From positions 1-16,430 of the forward strand of contig DCGK01000055.1 in the NCBI GenBank assembly GCA_002315235.1: 16,430 nucleotides of DNA, given 5' to 3'. The stretch is from Ruminococcus sp. UBA1780. Lineage in GTDB: Bacteria; Bacillota; Clostridia; Oscillospirales; Ruminococcaceae. Below the pieces are notes generated by a model. That model did no database searches. It had not been told where the DNA came from and saw nothing but the letters and a program-made list of their open reading frames with translations. Below are positions 1-7,762 of this stretch, piece by piece (the first letter of the stretch is position 1; each line of letters begins with the position of its first letter). The translations under genes were made by a program, and so were the position numbers.

Positions 1-106
1 TTGCACCGATAATACCATAGCAGTTACCATTGGTAAACTTAAGATCAACATTTTTGAACAGTGTTGAACCGCCAAACTGAACACTTACATTAGAAACTGA
101 AATCAT
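1..106 (-). CDS. ABC-F family ATPase, N-terminal fragment (runs off the window)
   Basis: Only the first 35 codons are present; the gene continues beyond base 1. The fragment reads MISVSNVSVQFGGSTLFKNV and then a stretch ending NGNCYGIIGA. This is the start of an ABC nucleotide-binding domain: the A-loop and first strands, leading into the Walker A motif, which would begin at the cut. The spelling FGGxxLFxxV with GNCYGIIGA is typical of soluble ABC-F proteins (YkpA/YbiT/EttA type), which have two ATPase domains and act on ribosomes rather than in membrane transport. The ATG at 104-106 has a GGGAGG site at 120-125, 13 bases upstream, which is somewhat long. It has its own promoter at 164-192 and is separated from recN by a terminator, so it is a separate transcription unit. 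The ABC family is secure; the ABC-F subfamily is an inference from the N terminus only. Confidence 0.8.
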   Translation of the reverse strand, partial: MISVSNVSVQFGGSTLFKNVDLKFTNGNCYGIIGA

Positions 107-163
107 TTGTAGAAATTTGCCTCCCGTATTTTTTTGAGGTGCGGTCAAAAACACCCAGAGTAT

Positions 164-192
164 ATTATATCAGTATAGAATGAATATTTCAA
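164..192 (-). promoter_or_regulatory. Promoter for the ABC-F gene
   Basis: On the minus strand, TTGAAA (187-192) and TATAAT (164-169) are separated by exactly 17 bases. A TGA just upstream of the -10 box makes it an extended -10. The start would fall near 157, giving a leader of about 50 nt before the ATG at 106. The -35 box overlaps a small palindrome, TGAATATTTCA (181-191), which could be an operator or chance in AT-rich DNA. Confidence 0.75.
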
Positions 193-297
193 TTATTTTT
201 GCATACGAATTAATTCCCGTAAACTCTTACTTTTTAGGCATTTCTCATTAACGCCTTAAAGAAAATGTTCCGAATTTTATTTTTTGCACAAAAACTA

Positions 298-326
298 TTG
301 ACAACTTAGCATTTGCATGGTATAAT
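298..326 (+). promoter_or_regulatory. Consensus sigma-A promoter on the plus strand
   Basis: TTGACA (298-303) and TATAAT (321-326) both match the consensus perfectly and are separated by 17 bases. TGG before the -10 box supplies the extended -10 TG. It points rightward, against all genes in the window. Transcription would start near 333 and meet the terminator at 433-470. No plus-strand protein gene lies downstream, so the expected product is a short RNA. Confidence 0.7.
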
Positions 327-332
327 AATTAC

Positions 333-470
333 AACGAACAGATACAAAATAATTTGATATCTGTTTATGGATAATGATTTTTTCATCAACATTTCAAACT
401 CTTTTTTTCATCACTTTTCTTCATAACGAAGAAAAAAAATCACACAGACTCCCCTCTGTGTGATTTTTTT
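333..470 (+). ncRNA. Candidate small RNA of about 138 nt, orphan plus-strand transcript
   Basis: This is predicted from a consensus promoter (298-326) followed by an intrinsic terminator (433-470). Three hairpins are visible. The first has an 8-bp stem, AACAGATA (337-344) with TATCTGTT (358-365). The second has an 8-bp stem, TTTTCTTC (415-422) with GAAGAAAA (428-435). The third is the terminator itself, with a T-run at 464-470. It fits no RNA family I recognise and is too short for 6S RNA, tmRNA or RNase P RNA. A 19-codon reading frame (367-426) lies inside it. Its 3' end is convergent with the end of the recN transcript, so the two RNAs would share complementary terminator sequence. The start is inferred, and expression is untested. 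Confidence 0.45.
433..470. terminator. Bidirectional intrinsic terminator between recN and the plus-strand transcript
   Basis: TCACACAGA (440-448) pairs perfectly with TCTGTGTGA (455-463) around a six-base loop. The stem is flanked by an A-run (432-439) and a T-run (464-470), so each strand has a hairpin followed by a U-tract. On the minus strand it lies just after the recN stop codon (475-477) and ends the twelve-gene operon. On the plus strand it would end the small transcript starting near 333. Confidence 0.9.
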
Positions 471-474
471 ATTA

Positions 475-2139
475 TCATTTTCTTTTTCCGTTATCAAGCA
501 GCTCCTCTGCATTTTTCAGCATAAGCTCACTTGGATTCTCTCCGCTCATAATTCGTGCTACTTCTTTTATACGACCCGCTCTTTCAAGGACCGTAACATC
601 CGTAGCTGTCCTTTCTCCGTCAGTCTTCTTTTCTATAAGAAGATGATTATCAGCCATAACCGCAATCTGTGAAAGATGCGTAACACAGAGCACCTGTCTG
701 AATGAACTTATTTCCTGAAGTTTTACTCCTATTTTCTGAGCAGCACGGCCGCTTACACCAGTATCAATCTCATCAAAAATCAGTGTAGGAATGTCATCCT
801 GATCAGCCAGAACTGTTTTAAGTGCAAGCATGATTCTTGAAAGTTCACCGCCGGAAGCAATTTTGGATATCGGTCTTGGTTCTTCTCCTTTGTTGGCGGA
901 TATCAGAAATTCAACACTATCCATTCCGTTTGTTGAAAGTTTTCCTTTTTCATGTTTAACATCTATGATTACGTTAGGCATATCAAGAAATTTAAGTTCT
1001 TCGGTAACACAACTGATAAACTTTTCAGCTGTGGCAGCTCTGTATTCAGAAAGTTTTCTTGCTTTCCGTGTTGTTTCCTCAAGGAGTCTGTTTTTTTCTT
1101 CGGTTAGTTTATCTATTATTTCAGAACTGTTTTCCATATTGTACAGTTCCGCTGCTGCATCCTCATACATTGAAATCACTTCATTAAGATTTCTGTTGTA
1201 TTTTCGTTTAAGGCTGCTGATTTTGTCTCTTCTGGCTGAAATAGCTCCGAATGTTTCCTCATCAATTTCCAGCGAAGATGCACAGTGAAAAAGCTCAGAT
1301 GCTATATCCGAAAGCTCTATATTAATTGATCTGATTCGCTCAAGAAGAACGGCTGCAGGTGAATAAACATCTGTCACGCTCTCAAGAAGTGCTTCTGTAT
1401 CATTAAGCCCGGAGATAATGCATTCATCATCACTGCTAATACAGTTTCTGGAGGATAACAGTGCTTCTATAATATCAGTACTGTTTTTAAGCATTTTGTA
1501 TTCTTCTTCAAGCTCAATATCTTCATCTTCCTCAAGTTCAAGAGGCTCTATCTCATCAACTACAGACTGAAGATATATCATCCTGTCTGATGCCTGCTGC
1601 TGCTGTTTCTTCATATCCGACAGTTTTCTTGCACACTGCTGAAGCTCCCTGAAGCTTTTTCTGTAATCCTCAAGTACACTACCGTCTCCGCCGAAGCTGT
1701 CAAGAATTGTTATATGACGTTCCGGAGCCATGAGAATCTGGTTGTCATGCTGTCCGTGAATGTTTATCAGCATCTCTCCAAGTTCCCTTAGAACAGACAC
1801 AGTCGCTGCCCTGTTGTTAATTCGTGCTATACTTCCTCCGTCCGCACTGATTTCTCTTGTTACTGTAATCTCGTCATCCGGACAGCTGATTCCGAGCTCT
1901 TCAAGCTTGTTTTTTACACTGCCGGAAAGATCAGTGAACAATGCCGTTATTACTGCCTTCTCACTGCCTGTTCTGACAATATCCTTTGTAACACGCTGTC
2001 CGAGAACAGCATTTATGCCGTTTATCAGTATTGATTTTCCCGCTCCCGTTTCTCCGGTAAATGCATTAAAGTTTTTCCCCAGAGGAATAACTGCATTTTT
2101 GATAACAGCAAGATTTTCAATGTATAATTCTCTTAACAA
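475..2139 (-). CDS. recN: DNA repair protein RecN
   Basis: RecN is an SMC-like ATPase that acts early in recombinational repair of double-strand breaks, on the nucleoid. The 554-residue product has the expected order. An N-terminal ATPase half carries Walker A GETGAGKS (29-36). A long charged coiled-coil middle follows (roughly 150-380). The C-terminal half carries signature SGGELSR (429-435), Walker B with DEIDTGVSG (456-464) and switch VTHLSQIA (from 486). The length is normal. The start is TTG at 2137-2139, supported by GAGG at 2147-2150 seven bases upstream and by the family-typical first residues MLRELYIENLAVI. It is the last gene of the operon, 68 bases after argR, and is followed directly by a strong terminator. 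The argR-recN pairing is conserved in Firmicutes. Confidence 0.97.
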   Translation of the reverse strand: MLRELYIENLAVIKNAVIPLGKNFNAFTGETGAGKSILINGINAVLGQRVTKDIVRTGSEKAVITALFTDLSGSVKNKLEELGISCPDDEITVTREISADGGSIARINNRAATVSVLRELGEMLINIHGQHDNQILMAPERHITILDSFGGDGSVLEDYRKSFRELQQCARKLSDMKKQQQQASDRMIYLQSVVDEIEPLELEEDEDIELEEEYKMLKNSTDIIEALLSSRNCISSDDECIISGLNDTEALLESVTDVYSPAAVLLERIRSINIELSDIASELFHCASSLEIDEETFGAISARRDKISSLKRKYNRNLNEVISMYEDAAAELYNMENSSEIIDKLTEEKNRLLEETTRKARKLSEYRAATAEKFISCVTEELKFLDMPNVIIDVKHEKGKLSTNGMDSVEFLISANKGEEPRPISKIASGGELSRIMLALKTVLADQDDIPTLIFDEIDTGVSGRAAQKIGVKLQEISSFRQVLCVTHLSQIAVMADNHLLIEKKTDGERTATDVTVLERAGRIKEVARIMSGENPSELMLKNAEELLDNGKRK

Positions 2140-2142
2140 TTA

Positions 2143-2152
2143 TTTTCCTCTT
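2143..2152 (-). promoter_or_regulatory. Ribosome binding site that sets the TTG start of recN
   Basis: AGAGGAAAA on the minus strand places GAGG seven bases before a TTG codon. No ATG or GTG near this point would give the conserved RecN N terminus, so the site decides the start. Confidence 0.7.
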
Positions 2153-2207
2153 TTCTGTTTGTTTTTCTCATTTTTCCCTGCGGACTTTCTGCCGCACTGT
2201 ATCAGAT

Positions 2208-2645
2208 TTAACTGATCATTTTCTTTATGCTCTGCATGAGCACTCTCGCATTTTCTTCATTTCTCAGAAGAATGAATATTGTATCGTCTCCGGCTATAGT
2301 TCCAAGTACCTGTGAATAACCCATTGAATCAATCATGGCACATGCTGCCTGCGCCATACCGGTATGACATTTTATTACAACCATGTTCATGGCATAATCA
2401 ACGCTTATTATTGTCTGAAGCAGAAGATTTGAAAACTTTGCATCAGTGGTACCTGACTGAACATATCTGTACTTTCCGCTGTCAGACATCGTCTTTACAA
2501 GTCTGAGTTCCTGTATATCCCTTGAAATTGTCGGCTGTGCAGCAGTGAATCCTTCTCCGGCAAGAGCAGCAAGAAGCTCTTCCTGATTTTCAATTTCACT
2601 TCCTGTAATTATCTCAAGAATCTTCCTTTGTCTTTTATTTTTCAT
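2208..2645 (-). CDS. argR: Arginine repressor ArgR
   Basis: ArgR (AhrC) is a hexameric, arginine-dependent regulator that represses arginine biosynthesis and can activate arginine catabolism by binding ARG boxes. The 145-residue protein has the two-domain layout. An N-terminal winged helix-turn-helix carries a recognition segment QPTISRDIQEL (37-47). The C-terminal oligomerisation and arginine-binding domain carries GTIAGDDTI (115-123), whose paired aspartates contact arginine in the family. The ATG (2643-2645) directly follows the nadK stop with no gap, and its GGGAAG-type site lies inside the end of nadK, so the two are probably translationally coupled. I found no convincing ARG box next to the operon promoter, so autoregulation is not supported by this window. 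Confidence 0.96.
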   Translation of the reverse strand: MKNKRQRKILEIITGSEIENQEELLAALAGEGFTAAQPTISRDIQELRLVKTMSDSGKYRYVQSGTTDAKFSNLLLQTIISVDYAMNMVVIKCHTGMAQAACAMIDSMGYSQVLGTIAGDDTIFILLRNEENARVLMQSIKKMIS

Positions 2646-3506
2646 TTAGCTTCCCTTCAGTGATCTCATTAGCTTTTTATTCAGTGAATCATAAAAGGTT
2701 ATACCTGTCATGTCTACCAGACGTATTTTGCAGGATGATTTTCTGATAACAAGCCTGCTGTCCTTTTTAAGCACAACCGGATCATTACCATCAACTGAAA
2801 AACACACCTGGACATCATCACGCGAATGATGAACCAGGGTTATCACGCTGTCAGAATTGAAAATCATCGGTCTTACAAAGAGTGAATGAGGACAGATAAG
2901 ATTCATCTCCAGACACTCAAGCTCAGGTTCAATTATAGGCCCGCCGGCAGACAACGCATATGCAGTTGAACCGGTAGGCGTACTGAATACTGCGCCGTCA
3001 GCAAGATAATTACCTATCAGATTCTCTCCGACATAAACGTCGAATTCCATAATCTTGGAATATCTTCCGGCAACCACGACATCGTTCATGGCACGTCTGA
3101 TTGTAAGTCCGTTTTCGTCTTCATACTCTGCAGCCAGCAGCATTCTCTCGGAAACCTTATATTTTCCGTTAAACAGATTCTCCAGAATACTGAGACTGTC
3201 TTTTTCAACCGATGCCATAAAGCCAAGACGACCCGTGTTAATTCCAAGAAGCTTGGTGTCAGCACCACGCATCGCTGAAGCACACTTGAGAATTGTGCCG
3301 TCTCCCCCAATAGCAACTGCAAAATCAGCATCTGCTGCGAGCTCCCTGAAGCTGCCGTATTTTACGTAGTCAAGCTCAGGGAATTTTTCTCTGTAAGCTG
3401 CATCCATTGAAATTTCAGCACCCAGTTTTTTCAGGATGCCGCATACTTCCTGCGTACATGACCATGCATCATTTTTCAGAAGATTTGGATAAATAACTGT
3501 TTTCAT
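2646..3506 (-). CDS. nadK: NAD kinase
   Basis: This enzyme phosphorylates NAD to NADP using ATP or polyphosphate and sets the cytoplasmic NADP(H) pool. The 286-residue sequence carries all family markers: GGDGT (67-71), NTGRLGF (90-96), NDVV (141-144) and the long conserved block around DGAVFSTPTGSTAY with SAGGP (170-190). The length is normal. It begins one base after the tlyA stop and ends exactly where argR begins. Its place between tlyA and argR is common in clostridia and is absent from the Bacillus version of this operon. Dxs draws on pyruvate and glyceraldehyde-3-phosphate while later MEP steps use NADPH, so co-expression with isoprenoid genes is reasonable, but that link is inference. 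Confidence 0.96.
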   Translation of the reverse strand: MKTVIYPNLLKNDAWSCTQEVCGILKKLGAEISMDAAYREKFPELDYVKYGSFRELAADADFAVAIGGDGTILKCASAMRGADTKLLGINTGRLGFMASVEKDSLSILENLFNGKYKVSERMLLAAEYEDENGLTIRRAMNDVVVAGRYSKIMEFDVYVGENLIGNYLADGAVFSTPTGSTAYALSAGGPIIEPELECLEMNLICPHSLFVRPMIFNSDSVITLVHHSRDDVQVCFSVDGNDPVVLKKDSRLVIRKSSCKIRLVDMTGITFYDSLNKKLMRSLKGS

Positions 3507-3507
3507 A

Positions 3508-4308
3508 TTACTGCTTCCTTAAAGCTTCCTTTACAAGTTCATCTGTACTGAAAAGAACTGAAATATTACCTTCACTTTTATGTTTCAGATAAAGCAGATA
3601 CTCAGAGTTTCCGGTTCCTCCCTTAATCGGTGAAACACATATACCTGAGATACAGAATCCGTTCTGATCAGCAAATGCTGTAATATCGGAAATAATCTGC
3701 CTGTGTACCTTTGGCTCCTTCACTATACCGTTCCTGTTCAGATTTGATTTGCCTGCCTCAAACTGAGGCTTAAGCAGAACAACCGCAGAACCGTTATCCG
3801 CAAGAAGTTCCTTAATTTTAGGAAGAACAAGCTTAAGCGAAATAAATGACACGTCTGTCGCTATAAATGAAAGCGGTCTGCTGAAATCTGAAACCACAGA
3901 ATCTCTGATATTTGTTTTTTCCATATTAACAACACGGACATCAGAACAAAGCTTATCGTCAAGCTGACTGTGACCGACATCAAGAGCATATACCAGTGCA
4001 GCACCGTTCTGCAGCATACAGTCGGTAAATCCTCCGGTTGACGCTCCAATGTCAAGACATACAGCACCGTTAAGATCAATGTCAAATTCTTTGACTGCCT
4101 TTTCAAGCTTCAGACCTCCGCGTCCTACATAGCAGTGAATATCACCGGTGACTTCAATTCTGTTTTCTGACGAGACCGAAGCAGAAGGCTTTGTGCATAC
4201 CCGGCCGTCAACTGTTACCTTGCCGTCCTTAACAAGCTGTCTTGCACGTTCTCTGCTCCTGCATAAGCCTCTTTCATAAACCTCAACATCAAGTCTGTTA
4301 TCTGCCAT
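3508..4308 (-). CDS. tlyA: TlyA family rRNA (cytidine-2'-O)-methyltransferase
   Basis: TlyA proteins methylate ribose of a cytidine in 23S rRNA, and in some species also in 16S rRNA; they were first named as haemolysins. The 266-residue product has an N-terminal S4 RNA-binding domain (about 5-50, with RLDVEVYERGLCRSRERA). A linker YVGRGGLKLEKA (60-71) follows, then a Rossmann methyltransferase domain with SAM loop LDIGASTGGFTD (85-96), TDVSFISL (151-158) and LLKPQFE (178-184), which supplies catalytic residues of the FtsJ-like fold. Gaps to dxs and nadK are one base each. Which rRNA residue is modified cannot be read here. A haemolytic role is unlikely, since there is no signal peptide or membrane segment. 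Confidence 0.94.
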   Translation of the reverse strand: MADNRLDVEVYERGLCRSRERARQLVKDGKVTVDGRVCTKPSASVSSENRIEVTGDIHCYVGRGGLKLEKAVKEFDIDLNGAVCLDIGASTGGFTDCMLQNGAALVYALDVGHSQLDDKLCSDVRVVNMEKTNIRDSVVSDFSRPLSFIATDVSFISLKLVLPKIKELLADNGSAVVLLKPQFEAGKSNLNRNGIVKEPKVHRQIISDITAFADQNGFCISGICVSPIKGGTGNSEYLLYLKHKSEGNISVLFSTDELVKEALRKQ

Positions 4309-4309
4309 T

Positions 4310-6178
4310 TTACTTTTCTCCGGAAACTGCTGATCTGACAGTTTCTATAACAGAATCCGTATCAAGTCCGTATTTTTTCATCTGACTGTTTACAGAAGCC
4401 TGCTTTACAAAGCCTTCAACCGCAGTTATTCTGAAATTTCCCCTGAACCCTTCAGTTACTGCAGCTGACATAAGATGCTCAGCAATGCCTCCGTTTTTCA
4501 TTCCTTCCTCAAAGAAGAATATGTTTTTATATCCGGAAACTTTTTTTATCATTTCACTGTCAAAAGGATAAATTTTATTAAGCTTCAGAACATCGCACTT
4601 TATATCATACTCATTTTCAAGAAGCTCTCCTGCTTTTCTGACATTTTCAGATACTCTTCCGTAACTGACAGCAAGAGTGTCTGAACCGCGGTTTTCAAAC
4701 GAATAGTCAGCAAATTCGGCAAAATCTGATTCTGCTCCTGTATCCTTGCCTCTGGGATATCTCAGACATACGATGCCTTTATACTTATTAACTGCCTGGT
4801 TAAGATCATACTTAAGTTCTGCATATCCTGAAGGAGAAAATACTGTTATTCCCGGCAATGATGTAAGCATTGAGACATCAAAAAGTCCCTGATGGGTTTC
4901 GCCGTCTTCACCGACAAAACCGGCACGGTCTATTCCGATAACCATATGCTGTTCCGATAATGCAGCATCATGGAAAAGCTGGTCATACGCCCTCTGAAGG
5001 AAAGATGAATATACTGCAAAAACAGGAACAAATCCCATGCTTGCAAGTCCCGCACAGTATGTAACTGCGTGCTGTTCTGCAATGCCGACATCAAAAAACC
5101 TGTTTCTGTATTCCTCGGCAAAAAACTGAAGTCCTGTACCGTATTTCATTGCTGCCGTAACAGCGCATATTTTATCATTATCCGCAGCAAGGTTTACAAG
5201 CTCACGCCCGAATTCGGATGAAAATGAATCAGAACTGCTTACTTCAGGATTGCCGGTTGCAATATCAAACTTTGATATACCGTGATATTCACCCGGATTT
5301 CTTTCAGCAGGTGCATAGCCCTTGCCTTTGGTTGTATTTACGTGAACAAAAACAGGTCTGTGCATTGACTGTGCAAGTCTCAGAACTTCTTCGAGAGCTT
5401 CAACATTATGTCCGTCAACAGGGCCGAGGTATTCAAAACCAAGATCCTCAAACATTGTGTTTCCCTTAAGAACCACGCCCTTGATAGCAGTCTTTGAAGC
5501 GCTGAGCACCTTACTTATAGGCTGTCCGACAACAGGTGTTTTCTTAAGTACCTGGTCTACTGCATTTTTTGTATCTATGTATTTCTCCTTGTTCCTGATG
5601 CTTGAAAGATACTTTGCAAGAGCACCGACATTTCTGGAGATAGACATATCATTATGGTTAAGAATTACTATAAGGTTGGTGTGACTCTTGCCTGCATTGT
5701 TCAGACCTTCGTATGCAAGTCCTCCTGTAAGCGCACCATCACCTATAACAGCAATAACATGATTGTTTTTATTTTCAAGCTTCATGGCCTCAGCTATTCC
5801 GCAGGCTACGGATACTGATGTACTGCTGTGTCCGCTTACAAATGAATCATGCTCTGATTCGTTTGGTTTAGGAAATCCTGAAAGGCCGTTTTCCTGTCTG
5901 AGCGTGGAAAAACGGTCAAGTCGTCCGGTCAGAATCTTATGGGTGTAAGCCTGATGGCCAACGTCCCAGACTATCTTGTCTTCAGGTGAATTAAATACTC
6001 TGTGCAGAGCAAGAGTAAGCTCCACCACACCAAGATTCGACGCAAGATGTCCTCCTGTCTTCGAAACAGTTTTAACAAGAATACCTCTGATATCCTTGCA
6101 TAATGAATTGCATTCATCAATGGTAAGATTCTTCAGGTCACCCGGAAGATTCATTTCACTAAGTTTATTATCAGTCAT
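4310..6178 (-). CDS. dxs: 1-deoxy-D-xylulose-5-phosphate synthase
   Basis: Dxs condenses pyruvate with glyceraldehyde-3-phosphate using thiamine diphosphate. This is the first step of the MEP route to isoprenoids. At 622 residues it is of normal length. Visible motifs are GHSS (116-119), the thiamine-diphosphate and Mg site GDGALTGG (146-153) with the downstream N of NHNDMSI, KGKGYAPAE (284-292), the catalytic Glu in IAEQHAV (E368), and DRAGFVGEDGETHQG (417-431) in the pyrimidine-binding domain. The C-terminal transketolase-like domain completes the protein. The ATG at 6176-6178 is 14 bases after the PAP2-like gene. Together with ispA upstream it shows that the organism uses the MEP pathway. 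Thiamine diphosphate dependence is known from the family. Confidence 0.97.
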   Translation of the reverse strand: MTDNKLSEMNLPGDLKNLTIDECNSLCKDIRGILVKTVSKTGGHLASNLGVVELTLALHRVFNSPEDKIVWDVGHQAYTHKILTGRLDRFSTLRQENGLSGFPKPNESEHDSFVSGHSSTSVSVACGIAEAMKLENKNNHVIAVIGDGALTGGLAYEGLNNAGKSHTNLIVILNHNDMSISRNVGALAKYLSSIRNKEKYIDTKNAVDQVLKKTPVVGQPISKVLSASKTAIKGVVLKGNTMFEDLGFEYLGPVDGHNVEALEEVLRLAQSMHRPVFVHVNTTKGKGYAPAERNPGEYHGISKFDIATGNPEVSSSDSFSSEFGRELVNLAADNDKICAVTAAMKYGTGLQFFAEEYRNRFFDVGIAEQHAVTYCAGLASMGFVPVFAVYSSFLQRAYDQLFHDAALSEQHMVIGIDRAGFVGEDGETHQGLFDVSMLTSLPGITVFSPSGYAELKYDLNQAVNKYKGIVCLRYPRGKDTGAESDFAEFADYSFENRGSDTLAVSYGRVSENVRKAGELLENEYDIKCDVLKLNKIYPFDSEMIKKVSGYKNIFFFEEGMKNGGIAEHLMSAAVTEGFRGNFRITAVEGFVKQASVNSQMKKYGLDTDSVIETVRSAVSGEK

Positions 6179-6192
6179 ATTATAACAGCCCT

Positions 6193-6639
6193 TTATTTTA
6201 AAGGAAGCAGAAGCGCTACAGCCGTACCTACAACAGCTCCGCCGAGCACCTCAAGCGGTGTATGTCCCAGAAATTCGTTAAGTTCCTTAATTCCGACCTT
6301 CTTCGAATTTTCTTCCTTTATTCTGAAATTAAAAAGTCTATTGATAGTGTTGAGTTCCTTTGCATGCAGGCCGGCTGCATGTCTGACATTCATTGCATCA
6401 TATATAACAACAGCTGAAAACATAAACGCAAGCCCAAACAGAGATGAACCTGTGCCTTCAGTACGTCCGATTGCAATAAGCGATGAAATGACAAGTGCTG
6501 TATGTGAGCTTGGCATACCGCCCGCTCCAATCAGTCTTTCAAACACCACTTTATCGCTCCTGAAAGCATGAAATATAGTTTTCAGTATCTGTGCTGCAAG
6601 CCATGAAAGAGCACCGCACACTATTACGTAATTAAACAT
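6193..6639 (-). CDS. Divergent PAP2 family membrane protein (YuiD/DUF212-like)
   Basis: This is a 148-residue integral membrane protein with three or four hydrophobic segments: about 3-23, 43-58, 65-83 and 128-147. It carries the acid-phosphatase-like signature GMPSSHTA (41-48), then YDAMNVRHAAG (80-90) and GHTPLEVLGG (125-134), which together define the divergent PAP2 group. Classical PAP2 enzymes remove phosphate from lipid phosphates and diphosphates, including undecaprenyl diphosphate. The exact substrate of the divergent group is not established. It sits between ispA, which makes prenyl diphosphates, and dxs, which suggests action on a prenyl phosphate; that is inference. It is 53 bases downstream of ispA and 14 upstream of dxs. 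The ATG is at 6637-6639. Confidence 0.88.
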   Translation of the reverse strand: MFNYVIVCGALSWLAAQILKTIFHAFRSDKVVFERLIGAGGMPSSHTALVISSLIAIGRTEGTGSSLFGLAFMFSAVVIYDAMNVRHAAGLHAKELNTINRLFNFRIKEENSKKVGIKELNEFLGHTPLEVLGGAVVGTAVALLLPLK

Positions 6640-6692
6640 ATTTCCAATACTCCCTTTCAGATTTACAGACGAAAATTATTTTTCCTCTGTTA

Positions 6693-7586
6693 TCAGTATC
6701 TTCTGTCAAGCAGTTCCATTGTGAGAGCCCTGAGAAAACCGCTGTCCGAAAAGCTGTCAAGCAGTTCAAGAGCCTCAGCAGTAAGTTTTCCTGCCTCTTC
6801 CCTTGCCTTCTCAATACCCATAACTGTAACAAATGTTGTTTTATTGTTTTCCTCGTCACTTCCTACCGGCTTTCCGAGTTCTTCAGTTGTGGAAACAACA
6901 TCAAGTATATCATCAATAATCTGGAATGCAAGTCCCAGCTTTGAAGCATACTCATCAGCAGTTTTCACGGTTTCTTCAGAAGCACCAGCTGCTATGCATC
7001 CCATACGACAGGCAGTTCTGATAAGTGCGCCTGTCTTGAGAGAATACATATATCTGAGGTTTGCCTCATCAACATCAGTTCTGCTTTCGTTGTCAATATC
7101 TATAGCCTGACCTCCGATCATTCCGTTTACCGCTGTGGCAGCAGCAAGGTCAGAAATCAGCCTTACTTTCTTTTCGCTGTCAAGATTTCTGTCATCAGCA
7201 ATCACCTGAAAAGGCAGAACTGCAAGCGCATCACCGGCCAGTACGGCCTCTGCCTCTGAATATGCCCTGTGGCATGACGGACGACCGCGTCGGAAATCAT
7301 CATCATCCATTGCAGGAAGATCATCATGAATAAGAGAAAAGGTATGAATCATTTCAATAGCAGCAGCAGGCGCTGCAGACATTTCCATGCTTCCGCCGCA
7401 TACTCTGCAGAATTCTGTAACCAGCACCGGGCGAATTCGTTTTCCGCCGGCTTCCAGAGAATACTGCATTGCTTCTGTCATTCTTTTCTGTGCTGAATTT
7501 CCGGAAGTGTCCTCTGTAAGCTTTTTTAAGCTGCTTTCTATTCCGGAAATATACCCGGACATAATATCCTTATACTTTTGTTCCAT
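6693..7586 (-). CDS. ispA: Polyprenyl (farnesyl/geranylgeranyl) diphosphate synthase
   Basis: The enzyme joins IPP to allylic diphosphates to make short-chain prenyl diphosphates for undecaprenyl and other lipids. With the start used here it has 297 residues. Motifs are GGKRIRP (47-53), the first Asp-rich motif DDLPAMDDDD (88-97) followed by RRGRPSCH, and the second DDILD (225-229). These bind the Mg-diphosphate groups. HTFSLIHDD before the first motif fits farnesyl or geranylgeranyl chain length, but product size cannot be fixed from sequence. Two starts are possible: a GTG at 7595, with no clear ribosome site, and the ATG at 7584-7586 with GGTGA five bases upstream. I prefer the ATG. Either way the gene overlaps the end of xseB by 17-26 bases, so translation is probably coupled. 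Confidence 0.93.
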   Translation of the reverse strand: MEQKYKDIMSGYISGIESSLKKLTEDTSGNSAQKRMTEAMQYSLEAGGKRIRPVLVTEFCRVCGGSMEMSAAPAAAIEMIHTFSLIHDDLPAMDDDDFRRGRPSCHRAYSEAEAVLAGDALAVLPFQVIADDRNLDSEKKVRLISDLAAATAVNGMIGGQAIDIDNESRTDVDEANLRYMYSLKTGALIRTACRMGCIAAGASEETVKTADEYASKLGLAFQIIDDILDVVSTTEELGKPVGSDEENNKTTFVTVMGIEKAREEAGKLTAEALELLDSFSDSGFLRALTMELLDRRY

Positions 7587-7761
7587 TCTGTTCACCAGCC
7601 ATAGTAATTTTCATTTTTGCTTCATCGATTTCCTTACGGCATGCAAGTGAAAGCTTCATGCCTTCACCGTACAGTTCGACTGCCTGATCAAGGGAAATCT
7701 TTCCGCCTTCAAGTGCAGATACAATCTGCTCAAGTTTCTCAAGTTTTTTTTCAAAAGACAT
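7570..7761 (-). CDS. xseB: Exodeoxyribonuclease VII small subunit
   Basis: XseB is the small helical subunit of exonuclease VII, which degrades single-stranded DNA from both ends; several copies bind one XseA. The 63-residue product begins MSFEKKLEKLEQIVSALE and contains the family pattern GGKISLDQAVELYGEGMKL (19-37), followed by CRKEIDEAKMKI. The length is normal for this small family. It starts one base after the xseA stop and overlaps the ispA start at its end. It would easily be missed by size, but family match and position make it certain. Confidence 0.95.
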   Translation of the reverse strand: MSFEKKLEKLEQIVSALEGGKISLDQAVELYGEGMKLSLACRKEIDEAKMKITMAGEQNGTKV

Positions 7762-7762
7762 T

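Noticed and set aside
181..191. TGAATATTTCA near the ABC-F promoter as an ARG box
   Set aside because: It is three bases shorter than the 14-base ARG core with two TGAAT-type halves, and it lies in AT-rich DNA. I do not assign it to ArgR.
830..1288. Long plus-strand open frames inside recN and other genes
   Set aside because: They lie antisense within strongly conserved genes, have no ribosome sites, and encode low-complexity Ser/Leu/Ile-rich products typical of reverse-strand shadows.
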